Source: Apus apus (lineage: Eukaryota > Chordata > Aves > Apodiformes > Apodidae). Taken from it: a DNA stretch of 64,000 nt. This document shows positions 12,701 through 20,800 of the stretch, piece after piece (position 1 is the stretch's first letter; the number at the start of each line of letters is the position of its first letter). The stretch is from contig NC_067282.1 of assembly GCF_020740795.1 (NCBI RefSeq), positions 41,817,290-41,881,289 on the forward strand, written 5' to 3'. The notes beneath the pieces were generated by a model. It was given only the letters and a program-made list of their open reading frames with translations. It did not search any database and was not told the DNA's origin. Position numbers and translations under genes: made by a program.

Positions 12701-13595
12701 CTGCTGCTTCCCAACCTGGACTTCCACTGTCTGCACTGCCTGTTAGTGATGGACTGCAGTGTAAAGTTCATCCCGTCCTTCCAGAGTTGTACAGGCGATG
12801 ATTTTGTGATTTTGCAGCCTCTATTCATTACCTGAGATCAGCACCACAGTATAAAGAACCAAAATCTACAACAGCCTCTGAAAAGGAGAACAAATATTTA
12901 GGAAAATTCAGGTTGACAAGAAAATGCAGTGACCACCTGAAGATCCTGACACTGCTTCAGAGTCTACTTGCTCTCTGCCTGATGTAACATACCCATATCA
13001 GACCAAAACAAGCAAATAAAAAAATGCTATTCTCTGCTCAGGCATAAAACCAGAAGGACGACTACGAGCAGGCCAGGCTCGGTGATGCCGCAGGCCTCCT
13101 CAGCAGCTGTCAGGGAAAACGACCCGCTCAGGGATCACGCAGGCCCAAGTAACAGCGGGAAGACCCAAGCTCGACAGCGCACTGCTGAAGGCACCCCTGC
13201 ACTAACGAGGCCTGCGCCCCACACCTAAGTATCCACACGGATTTGACCGAGGCTGGAGCAGGGAAAACGGCTCCGCACGGACGGGCCCACGAGGAGGCGG
13301 CGGGCCCTCCCTGGCGCCTGCGGCTCCGCCGAGGCAGCCGCTGCCGGCGACAGTCGCTCACCTGATGGAGGAGGAGGTTGGTGTCGGGCAGGAGGTAGTG
13401 CGGCCCGGGGCAGAGGCTGCTCGCGGCGCCGCTGGGCTGCGCCTGGAGGCCCAGGCCGGGCCCGGCGGGGCGGGGCGGGCAGAGGCGGCAGGCGGCGGCG
13501 CCGCAGGGGATGTCGTCGCGCAGGTAGTGCTCGCGGACCACCTTCACCACGGCGCCCGCCCGCGTCCGCTTCAGGAAGGTGCGGGAGGTCAGCAT
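600..13595 (-). CDS. DIS3: DIS3 exosome ribonuclease, N-terminal 711 codons in 16 exons (3' end outside window)
   Basis: DIS3 (Rrp44) is the processive 3'-5' exoribonuclease and endonuclease attached to the RNA exosome core in the nucleus; it degrades and processes RNA. Coding exons join in frame as 13362-13595, 11029-11186, 10137-10330, 9949-10022, 8751-8918, 7715-7879, 6919-7032, 6690-6827, 6077-6223, 4896-5012, 3965-4066, 3225-3289, 3047-3131, 2316-2443, 1771-1857 and 600-756. All introns are GT-AG and all phases match, giving 711 codons against 958 residues in human DIS3 (from memory). Visible in order are an N-terminal Cys-containing segment (C31, C36, C39, the CR3 region), a PIN endonuclease domain (about 63-185) with acidic residues D71, E99, D148 and D179, two cold-shock-like RNA-binding regions (about 230-430), and the start of the RNB exonuclease domain (from about 465) with [12 protein letters not shown] at 481-492. 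The end of RNB and the S1 domain are off the left edge. No frameshift or stop interrupts it. Identification is by recognised protein similarity and is very secure. Confidence 0.97.
1478..1656 (+). mobile_element. CR1 LINE 3' fragment (DIS3 intron 15)
   Basis: A heavily 5'-truncated CR1 copy, plus-strand oriented and so antisense to DIS3. Typical 3'-end landmarks are the GCCCAGAGAAGCTG block, the TTGGACGGGGCTTTGAGCAA block and the GTAGGTCCCTTCCAAGCCAA segment. Many substitutions indicate an old insertion. The remainder of the intron (757-1770) is plain AT-rich sequence. Confidence 0.85.
1771..1857 (-). CDS. DIS3: DIS3 coding exon 15 (residues 630-658 plus 2 nt)
   Basis: It encodes [16 protein letters not shown] and [10 protein letters not shown]. 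Acceptor TTCCAG|AGCCTT; donor CTCAA|GTATGC. Confidence 0.96.
1858..3046 (-). other. DIS3: DIS3 introns 14 and 13 (around exon 14)
   Basis: Two AT-rich introns (1858-2315 and 2444-3046). I see nothing beyond the splice signals. Confidence 0.75.
2316..2443 (-). CDS. DIS3: DIS3 coding exon 14 (residues 588-629 plus 2 nt)
   Basis: It encodes [14 protein letters not shown] and [15 protein letters not shown]. Acceptor TTCCAG|GCTTCT; donor AATGG|GTAAAA. Confidence 0.96.
3047..3131 (-). CDS. DIS3: DIS3 coding exon 13 (residues 559-587)
   Basis: It encodes [19 protein letters not shown] and FTKSVINSK. It is separated from exon 12 by an intron of only 93 bp. Acceptor CATAG|GCTTGC and donor CCAAG|GTTAGT. 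Confidence 0.96.
3225..3289 (-). CDS. DIS3: DIS3 coding exon 12 (residues 538-558 plus 2 nt)
   Basis: A 65-bp exon encoding [19 protein letters not shown] core, between acceptor TGCAG|AGGATT and donor GACAG|GTATAT. Confidence 0.96.
3290..3964 (-). other. DIS3: DIS3 intron 11
   Basis: AT-rich intron with a 15-bp A run at 3744-3758. No other feature is seen. Confidence 0.75.
3965..4066 (-). CDS. DIS3: DIS3 coding exon 11 (residues 504-537)
   Basis: It encodes [19 protein letters not shown] and [10 protein letters not shown], highly conserved RNB core. Acceptor TTTTAG|GTTGGT; donor AAA|GTAATT. Confidence 0.97.
4067..4895 (-). other. DIS3: DIS3 intron 10
   Basis: AT-rich intron with an A run (about 4878-4889) just next to the exon 10 donor. 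No recognisable repeat or RNA gene. Confidence 0.75.
4896..5012 (-). CDS. DIS3: DIS3 coding exon 10 (residues 465-503), RNB catalytic motif
   Basis: It carries [18 protein letters not shown], the metal-binding acidic cluster of the RNB exoribonuclease active site. D489 here corresponds to human D487, the residue whose mutation abolishes exonuclease activity. The donor GAG|GTATTA is comparatively weak. Confidence 0.97.
5013..6076 (-). other. DIS3: DIS3 intron 9
   Basis: About 1.06 kb of intron. No repeat family is recognised, and short open frames here do not look coding. Confidence 0.75.
6077..6223 (-). CDS. DIS3: DIS3 coding exon 9 (residues 416-464)
   Basis: It encodes GHFVKNLG...[19 protein letters not shown] and ends MPWSITEQ at donor CAG|GTAATA. 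The segment links the cold-shock domains to the RNB domain. Confidence 0.96.
6224..6689 (-). other. DIS3: DIS3 intron 8
   Basis: Plain intronic sequence; nothing seen. Confidence 0.7.
6690..6827 (-). CDS. DIS3: DIS3 coding exon 8 (residues 370-415)
   Basis: It encodes [19 protein letters not shown] and [16 protein letters not shown], the second cold-shock domain. Acceptor TATAG|GCAAGA and donor CCTAAT|GTAAGT. Confidence 0.96.
6919..7032 (-). CDS. DIS3: DIS3 coding exon 7 (residues 332-369)
   Basis: It encodes [20 protein letters not shown], the start of the second cold-shock domain. Acceptor TACCAG|CTGAAG and donor AAAGAG|GTGAGG. Confidence 0.96.
7196..7233. repeat. 19-bp tandem duplication in DIS3 intron 6
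   Basis: The unit GCTTTTAATATTGCTAATG occurs at 7196-7214 and again, differing only at its last base, at 7215-7233. The rest of the intron (7033-7714) shows nothing else. Confidence 0.85.
7715..7879 (-). CDS. DIS3: DIS3 coding exon 6 (residues 277-331)
   Basis: Acceptor ATGCAG|ATAATT and donor AACATT|GTATGA. It encodes [19 protein letters not shown] followed by an acidic low-complexity loop rich in Asp and Glu ([14 protein letters not shown]). A similar acidic loop occurs in mammals. Confidence 0.95.
7880..8750 (-). other. DIS3: DIS3 intron 5
   Basis: It contains a 13-bp T run at 8121-8133 and a relatively GC-rich block (about 8160-8410) that I cannot assign to a repeat family. Confidence 0.7.
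8751..8918 (-). CDS. DIS3: DIS3 coding exon 5 (residues 221-276)
   Basis: It starts [13 protein letters not shown] and holds [19 protein letters not shown], the first cold-shock-type RNA-binding region. The donor is AAAGAG|GTGAGT. The acceptor follows a long A-rich plus-strand run that reads as a polypyrimidine tract on the coding strand; the alternative AG 4 nt further in would hit a stop at once. Confidence 0.95.
8919..9948 (-). other. DIS3: DIS3 intron 4
   Basis: It begins (coding strand 3' end) with an A-rich run at 8923-8954 that serves as polypyrimidine tract for exon 5. Nothing else is recognised. Confidence 0.7.
9949..10022 (-). CDS. DIS3: DIS3 coding exon 4 (residues 196-220)
   Basis: Acceptor TTGTAG|GTGAGG and donor GAAGGG|GTATGT. 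It encodes [19 protein letters not shown], the helix leaving the PIN domain. Confidence 0.95.
10137..10330 (-). CDS. DIS3: DIS3 coding exon 3 (residues 131-195)
   Basis: Acceptor TTTTCAG|AGAAACG and donor ACGT|GTAAGT. It contains the [19 protein letters not shown] segment and the FLTND motif, carrying PIN acidic residues D148 and D179. All four PIN endonuclease positions are therefore present. Confidence 0.96.
10331..11028 (-). other. DIS3: DIS3 intron 2
   Basis: AT-rich intron with no repeat or RNA gene recognised. Confidence 0.7.
11029..11186 (-). CDS. DIS3: DIS3 coding exon 2 (residues 79-130 plus 2 nt)
   Basis: Acceptor TCTCAG|ATTGAT and donor CATAG|GTAAGG. It encodes the PIN-domain core ([20 protein letters not shown]), including catalytic-position E99, and ends at TNEHH with a split Arg codon. 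Confidence 0.96.
11187..12089 (-). other. DIS3: DIS3 intron 1, distal part
   Basis: Moderate-GC sequence of unrecognised origin. The string TGTACACCAAA appears twice (about 11503 and 11890). It could be an old, decayed repeat, but I cannot name one. Confidence 0.5.
12090..12271 (+). mobile_element. CR1 LINE 3' fragment (DIS3 intron 1)
   Basis: Plus-strand CR1 3' end with the blocks GTCTGCCCAGGGAAGTTGTG, CCCCATCCCTGGACAT, CTGCCCATGCAGGGGGGTTG and GATGATCTGTAAGGTCCCTT, closing with the ATTCTGATTCTATGA terminal repeat typical of CR1. It has no poly(A) tail, as expected for this family. Confidence 0.92.
12272..13080 (-). other. DIS3: DIS3 intron 1, proximal part
   Basis: Unique-looking sequence leading into the CpG island. 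About 12520-12830 is open on both strands, but neither translation resembles a known protein. Confidence 0.5.
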
Positions 13596-14110
13596 GGCGC
13601 CCGCCGCCGCAGCCCGCCGCGCCGCCTTCCCGGCAGGCACCGCGGCGGGGCGGGGCGGGGCGAGGCCTCCCCCCCCGCCCCGGCCGAGGCGCGCGCAGAG
13701 CGCGGGAAGCGGCGGTGCCCGTCGCCGTGGTGACGGCGTCGCGCGGCCCCGCCCCAGCCGCCCCGCGGGCCGGCGGGAGCGCGCGCGGGTGCCGCTCCGC
13801 GGGCAGCCAGGGCCTGCTCTCTTCGTCCGCCTTTGCCGGCCGGGCCGGTGCCCGCTGCCTTTCTTGGAGGGCAGCAGAACCTGCCCCGAGCTGCTCCTGC
13901 CGTGGGACGGGGGGGTGGCCCTGCCCGGTGGAGCAGGCAGCGGCCCGGGAGAGCTCGCACCGGTGGGCCCGGCGCGGCAGGGCGGGCGCCAGCCTGGGCT
14001 CCGAGGGCGGCGTCTTCCTTCTCCGGGCGGCTCTGGGCAGTAGAAGCTGTGACCTGGGCCGAGCGGCTGTGAGATTCTGTGTGGCTGTTCGTTGGCTGGC
14101 TTTTGGAAGG
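13080..14110. promoter_or_regulatory. CpG island, likely bidirectional DIS3/PIBF1 promoter
   Basis: Base composition changes sharply to very GC-rich and CpG-dense, unlike the AT-rich flanks. The island covers DIS3 exon 1 and most of the 1,025-bp gap between the DIS3 ATG (13595, minus) and PIBF1 ATG (14621, plus). It has GGGCGGGGC boxes (about 13646-13662) and CCCCGCCCC (about 13747), which match SP/KLF sites, a TGACG half-site near 13730, and no TATA box close to either start. Head-to-head DIS3/PIBF1 order is known in mammals. Exact start sites cannot be read from the sequence. Confidence 0.85.
13362..13595 (-). CDS. DIS3: DIS3 coding exon 1 (residues 1-78)
   Basis: The start is set by similarity to vertebrate DIS3 ([14 protein letters not shown]...). 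The frame is open further upstream, so no upstream stop defines it. The context GCGCC-ATG-C is a good Kozak match. It ends in [11 protein letters not shown], carrying the first PIN acidic residue D71, at donor CAG|GTGAGC. Residues 40-60 are a Pro/Gly/Ala-rich linker that differs from mammals and lies inside the CpG island. Confidence 0.95.
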
Positions 14111-14127
14111 CGCTAGCAAACTGGCTT

Positions 14128-14134
14128 GGTAAGA
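14128..14134 (+). other. PIBF1: Putative donor of the PIBF1 5' noncoding exon
   Basis: The GGCTTG|GTAAGAG sequence is a strong splice donor (GT at 14129-14130) at the edge of the CpG island, upstream of the acceptor at 14555-14556. A noncoding first exon ending at 14128 would fit, but only transcript data can show it. Confidence 0.45.
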
Positions 14135-14556
14135 GTGGTGGAGCTACTTCTTCAGAGAAGACAAACGTGGGCATCAAAGTATTTTTTTACCTTGTTCTCT
14201 ACCTAGTCTTGTCACGCCCCGTGTTGCATGTGCTGTGACATTCATTGCATGTCTCGTGGGCCTCGGAGTTTTCAGGGTATGCTCGTCTTGGTTTAGCTGT
14301 AACATCTTCCTGGTAAGCTTGATTCACACCAGTATTTAGCTTATTGTAGTCAAAACCCGTGTTAAGAATTATTTAGGAACAGAGTCCTCAGGCATCTGCA
14401 CTCTTCTGAGCTTCTTAAAATGTGTTTCATGGGCAAATAAAAAAGTTATTCAGGTGATGCTGAATATATTCAGGTATTACTTAGTGGTCTTGCTTAACTG
14501 CTGAATTATTCATAATGATATAATGCCTTTTACTTAATTTTTTTTCATTCTTGCAG

Positions 14557-14620
14557 TTGATTCTTCAGGGGGCTCAGCTCAAAGTATAACTTGAAAAAGT
14601 TTTGCAAGTAGTGGAAGAAA
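14557..14620 (+). other. PIBF1: PIBF1 5' untranslated part of the first coding exon
   Basis: Acceptor TTCTTGCAG (AG at 14555-14556) follows a long T-rich tract. The leader to the ATG holds an in-frame TAG at 14609-14611, which rules out an earlier start in this frame. Confidence 0.8.
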
Positions 14621-14872
14621 ATGTCACATAACAGCTTTAAGGAAATTAGGAAAGGAAACGTTTCTAGCTCCTTGGAGTCTGAAGATATTAGCTTAGAAAC
14701 CACAATACCAACCGATGATGTTTCTTCCTCTGAAGAGAGAGAAGGTGCTGTTAAAATCACTAAGCAGCTGATTGAGCGGAAAGAATTACTCCATAATGTT
14801 CAGCTCCTTAAAATAGAATTATCTCAGAAAAACTTGATGATTGACAACTTAAAAGTAGAGTATTTGACCAAG
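14621..14872 (+). CDS. PIBF1: PIBF1 coding exon 1 (residues 1-84)
   Basis: The ATG has A at -3. It encodes an acidic Ser-rich head ([19 protein letters not shown]) and the start of the coiled coil ([20 protein letters not shown]). Donor ACCAAG|GTAAGA. Confidence 0.96.
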
Positions 14873-17800
14873 GTAAGAGATGTTCCTTTTTTTGTTGCAT
14901 AATCTTTTCTTGTTTCTCTTGCTTTTGGAGTATGTTAGAAACTTCTGTTCTGAAAAGAATTTCTGTGAATTGCATACTGGAAGCCTAATAAGTTGTTTGT
15001 TTTGTTGTGTTGTTTGTTTTTTTTTAATTAAAAAAGGAGGAAACAAAGATAATACAAGACTTAGCTGATTTGTCCAAGGCATTATACATGTAAATGGATG
15101 ATGGGTATCAGATTAGTTTTTCTTTTCCTAAAAGTAAAAGGAAAAAAAACTGTATCCTTTCAGAAACGGTGAATAATTTTTCCACTGATGTAAGCAGCCT
15201 CATAGAGCTTTTGGTGTGAACTTCTGTAATACTCGGAAGTTATCTGAATGCTACTCAATAATCTAATAATGAGGGATATACCAAGATGCTTATAGTAGGA
15301 GCTTCTGTTGTGTACAGTTTCCACTAAGATGCACAACATTAAGAAAGGTGTAAAAGCTTTGCCATGATTGCATATAGTCAATATTTACAACCTACTGTAT
15401 ACTAACTGTGGCTTTCACTGACTTGCTGCTCTGAGTTTAAGCCTAGTTTGTAATCAGCTCTTTCACTGATAAAGATCAATTGTTGAACTGTCTTTTTTAT
15501 TTTTAGCTCATTAGAGCAAAATCCATATTGTATTTTATGAAGCCATCACATATTTAGAGGTCTTGTTAGACAGTTATTATTTCACTTCTCAGTGATTTGA
15601 GCTCTCCACTTTTTTCTTTCAAGGTACTCTTTTTGGCAAATGTGTTTTAAAAATTACCAGGGTAGCTTCTTCATTTTATATTTATATTCTTTATGTGTAG
15701 ATTGAAGAACTAGAAGAGAAGCTTAACGATGCAATCCATCAAAAGCAGCTGTTATCTTTACGACTGGATAGCCAGCTGGCTTTACAACAAGAAGATGCTA
15801 GGTATGGTGGAATTAAAACAAAAAAACTTCATCTTTAAGAAATTATTAATAAGAACTGAAATTACTTCATGGGCAATTAATGGAAAGTGACAATTATGAA
15901 CTGCAGGATTAATACTTATTTTGAATATTAGTATTTCCACTCTAAAAATGGTATTTACATATTTAATTTACATATAAGTACATTTGAATTCAACTCTTAC
16001 TGGCTGAAGTTTGTGCTTTTGGTTTTATTTTTACCTGAATTCAAAATTTAATAGTAACTTGGAGTAAGATTGCTCTTAAAGTCAGTAAAAAGCAGAAGGA
16101 ACAGGTGAAGGGGGCCAACACTCCATCAGCTGAAACTGAATTTTTGATAACTCTGCAACCTGGATGACTTGGGAAAGGTAAGGGGAGAATGTTTAGTACT
16201 TTCAGTTAGGATTGCTTATTGATCAGACATGCTTTCAGTTGATGATGTAGAAACTTAATTTTCTCTTTTCTGAAACAGTTTGAGATAACCTATAGCTGAA
16301 AATAGAGTGGCTAGCAGGCTTCTCCAAATTGCTTTGTCATTTAAATAGTTGAATACCTTTAATAGTACAGTGAAGGAAGAGCATTACTTAATATTCTTCT
16401 GTTACAGCAGAGGATGCACCAGCTTACAGGATGTGACTAATTTGAAGTCATATTCTGTAGTAAACCTGGAACAGATTTAGGGACACGAAGTCAGACCTGA
16501 GATTAGCTACAGCAGTGTCTTTCAATTGAGCAGCAATGTCTGTCATTCTGTATGCTTTTTTTTTGCAGCAGCAGCAGAGTGGAGTTTTTTTATGTTGGCC
16601 ATATTTGAGTTATCTGAGGAGTGCTCAGTAAAAAAATATTGGTGTGCAAATTGTTATTAATAGGCATAGAAAAAGTTGAACTACTTTCTTTTCCTCAGTC
16701 TTTTCATTAGTTTTTCTCTCCCTTACCTCACTTTTCATGCCTGTTTAACAGAATCTTACACTATGTGCAGAATCTGTCTTTGTGCGGACCTGGGATTTTA
16801 CTTGGTCTTTTTGAAACAAGTGGGGCAGGCACTCCCTTGTAGTACTAGCTAGTATTTTTATTATTACTTTTTAAATAATGTAGGAATTATTGCATTTTGA
16901 ATAGTGATTTAATTTTAATATGTTTTCAAGATTTATAGTGAAATTTCAAAAAAAGTAGGTCAGGTGCCTTTGACTTTAACTAAATAAAATACTTGGAAAT
17001 ATCTCTAAGTGACGTGCAGTTTCTCTTGCTGTATAATACCTTGCTGAGATGATAATAGTAATGGTAATGTCTTGAGGCTGGAAGTAAGGTTGCTTGTTTA
17101 AGTGTAGTGATGTTTGTGTTTGTGTTTTCAAAAGGCCCCATCTTTGCATATTCACCAGTTAGAAACACAGGGTTGTGTGTGGAATAGGCCATAAGCATGC
17201 ATGTGCTGAAACTTGGCAAGACACAAGTTGAAGTTACTATTGCTTTATTTGGTGATTTACTAGTTCCTTGTGTTTTGTGTAGGAATGTATTTTGCTTTTT
17301 CATGTTTTTAGTCTTTTAATTGGTGAATTAAGACTGATGTATAAATTCAGTTCAACATATGGGGAGATTGTAATTTCTCAGATTCAGCTTTGTATTGTCA
17401 ATGACCATGAAGTTTCTGGCTTTTTATGTATCCTGTGTCTGATATGGCTGTGAACCATGGCGGTATACACTCTTGTGCTAATTACCCAATATCTCAGTAA
17501 ATTTTTGCCTTTACAAAATGATCATAACTCACTTCCTTGCCAGGATATTGTGAAGGTTTGTCACTTGTGTTACTTGCTTCTTAATGTCTTTTATTTTCAA
17601 ATCAATCTCAAAGAAAACATCAGGCTCTAATGAAACAAGAAATGGAAACTGTGTTATTGAGACAGAAGCAACTGGAGGAGACAAATCATCAGCTGAGGGA
17701 GAGAGCTGGAGATATCCGTCGTAGCTTGCGAGACTTGGAATTAACAGATGATTGCTATGAGAATCTAAAGTCTCTTCCTGAAGATCAGCTCTCTATTCCT

Positions 17801-20800
17801 GAATATGTTTCTGTGAGTATTGTTTTGTGTTGGTTTAAAATACAGCTCTGTCCTGGGTTTGGCTGGGGTGAAGTTAAGTTTCTTCATAGCAGCTTGAATC
17901 TTGCCATGTTTTGGATTTGTGGCTAAAAGAGTGTTTGTAACACACCACCAGTGTTTTGGCTGTTGGGGGACAGTGCTTGCACAGTAACAAAACTGTCTCT
18001 CTTCCATACTCTGCCTCCCCCTGTCTGCCATGAGCAGGCTAGGAGTGGTCATGAGATTGAGAGGGGACACAGCTGGACAACTGACCTGAAACGGGCAAAG
18101 GAAAGGAATACCATCTAACATCATGCTCAGCAATATAAACTGGTGGTAGAGGAAGAAAGAGGAGGTGGAGGGTTGGATTTGAAGGTGGTTATTGCTCAGG
18201 GGCATGTCTGGACATCAGTCTGCTCGTGGGAGTGGTGAGTGATTGTCTTTGCAAGGCTTTATTTCTTAAATCATCTCTTTCCTTCACTAATTAAACTGTT
18301 GAGAAAATTTGACACCAGAGTTTTCTTGCATTTGCTCTTCTCATTCTCTCCTCTCTCCTGCTCCCACTGGAGACAGCAGGTGAGTCAGTGGCCATATGAG
18401 TGCTTGGTTGCTGGCCCGGATCAGCCCACCACAAACTGTAAATTGCTTTTATTTAGAATGTATGTAATTAGGATATGCAATATAGTAGAAGCCAGTCTAT
18501 ACTCTTGGAATTCTTACTCTTCCCAAACTAAAAATGATAGACCTTCAGAGGCAGATGTACTTCTGGATTGGTCTTTTTTGTCTGGATTTCAACAGGGAGC
18601 CTTTTAATCTCAGATGTCTTAAAAAGAGTAGAACTGCTTTTGTATTTTAAGAGGGTGAAGCAAAGGGGGTATTACAATTAGATGGTATGCACACACTGAT
18701 GACAGGAAATACAGCAGGCTGAAAATAGGAATTAGAATTACTCAGCTTGCCAGAACCACAAGTCAAGATGGTCCTTGCATACATCCCTTACCTTTCTTTC
18801 ATGTGCTCCATCCATGCCTGTCCTATCTGAACTAAATAGAGGAGATAAAGTATACTGTAAAGTACACTTTAAGACTCATTTTCTTGACTTAAGAAGCTTG
18901 ATAATTATAGCTTATAGGTAGGTGGCAGGGCAGGAGTGTACTCTGCTTGCAATAAAAAGACAATGGCTTCACAGACTATTGGACATGTCCAGAGCATCTT
19001 GGCTCCCTTCTAAGAAGGAAGAGGATTTAGACATGTAACCTTAATTCGCCGAAGTGTTAGCATTGTACTTATATATAGAGCTAGCTTTAAGGAAGCTGTA
19101 AATAATATTTTAAAGTTTAGTGCATTTGTTGAGGTGTAAATGCTGCGTGACTGAGTTCTCTTGCTAGGCGAAAGTCATGGTGTACTATGCTCTAGGTATG
19201 TACAGAGAAGTAAAAGTTGTCATCCTTATGTAAAGGATGTTAATAGAATCACAGACTTGTTTGAGTTGGAAGAGACATTTGAAGGTCATATAGTGCAACC
19301 CCTGCAGTCAGCAGGGACATCCTCAACTAGATTAGGTTGCTCAGAGCCCTGTACAACCTCTGTCTTGAATGATTCTAGGGATGAGTCATCTAGCCTCTCT
19401 GTGGGCAACCTGCACCAGTGTTTCACCACACTCATTATAAAAAATGTCGTTCTTATATCTATACCCTCTTGTAGTTTAAAACCTTTACCCCATGCCTTAT
19501 CACAACAGGCTCTGCTAAAAAGTTTGTCTTTGTGTTTCTTATTGGCTCTCTTTAAGTACTGAAAGGCTGCAGTAAGGTCTTTCTGGAGCTTTCTCAGGCT
19601 GAAAACCCCCAACTCTCAGCTTTTCCTCGTAGGAAAGGTGTTCCACTCCTCCAGTAATTTTTGTGGCACTCCTCTGGACACACTCCAGCAGATCTGTGTC
19701 TTTCCTATACTAAGGACTCCAGATCTGGACACAGTACTCTAGGTGAGAGCCAAGTAGAGGGGGCGAATCACCTCCCTTGACCTGCTGGCCATGCTTCTTT
19801 TGATGCAGGATACAATTGGCCTTCTGGGCTGTGAGTGCACATTGTCAGCTCATGTCCAGCTTTTCATCCACCAGTACCCCAAGTTCTTCTCAGGGCTGCT
19901 CGCAGTCCTTTTGTCGCCCAGCCTACATTCATAGCAGAGATTGCCCCGACCCAGGTGCAGGACTTTATACTTGGCCTGGTTGCACCTCATGAGGTTTACA
20001 TTTGCCGACTTCACAAGCTCGTCCAGGTCCTGCTGGATGGCATCCCGTCTTTCAGGCCTGTCAACCACACCACTCAGCTTGGTGTCATCTGCAAATTTGC
20101 TGAGGGTCATTCAATCCCAATGTCTGTCATTGAGGAAGATTATTAAAGGTTGTTGGGAAACATCTTTGCAAACTTAGAAAACTTTTGAAAGTACTAGGAA
20201 AATCTTAAGGCTCTGAGTGATAAAAAAGAACACTTAGCTTGAGGCCTAATAGGTTATTACCCCCTGACAACTGTACCTACTGCCCTCTATAGAAGTACTT
20301 GAGGTTTTTCTGTTGCTTCCTGCACCACCTTGGTTGACAAAGCAGATTTTTAATACAAACTGAAGTCCCTGTCAGCTTGCTTGAAATTGGTGTGCTGGAA
20401 TCTCCAGGACTTCAGGAGCTGATTGACAGTCAGTACAAAAGAGTGTGAAGCCAGGCAGGACAGGTATCAGGAGTTAGTAACCTTGTTGGCTGCTTTAAGT
20501 GAAGCTGTCACAACACAATTAGAGTGCATAGATTGTATTTATGAGTAGAAAGGAGCTCCAAAAGAATATGAAGTGGGAGAGGTAACTGCCACCTTCTGCC
20601 CCTAACCTATCTTTATTTTCCTCTTGTGTTCAACCAGTAAATGCTACCTTTCTCTGTGAGTCAAATTCCAATACTTAAGTGTTCAGTGAAGTCCCTTTCC
20701 TCTTTACACAGTGTCACTTTTTTCTTTTGAAGAAACCATTTTTTGGCCAAATTATATGTTTGTTTTTTCTCAAGAAGACATTCTAAAGGTATACTGTAGT

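Larger units (their letters stand above)
17849..18433 (+). mobile_element. Solo LTR of an avian endogenous retrovirus, sense to PIBF1
   Basis: The block opens TGTCCTGGGTTTGGCTGGGG and closes in CCACCACA, so it has the TG...CA ends of an LTR. Its internal order matches a widespread avian LTR family I recognise by pattern: TTCTTCATAGCAGCTTG, TTTGGATTTGTGGCTAAAA, GGACACAGCTGGACAACTGA, a TATA box (18134-18139), an ATTAAA poly(A) signal (18290-18295) and a CTCCCACTGGAGA block near the 3' end. At 585 bp it looks complete. No internal retroviral sequence follows, so it is a solo LTR. I do not see a clean target-site duplication, which suggests some age. It lies 36 bp after the donor of coding exon 3. 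Confidence 0.82.

Noticed and set aside
13128..14177. Long minus-strand open frame of 349 codons, and overlapping frames of 79-176 codons on both strands
   Set aside because: They are produced by GC richness of the CpG island. Only the internal DIS3 exon 1 (13362-13595) is coding; the rest has Arg/Pro/Gly/Ala composition and runs through the splice donor.
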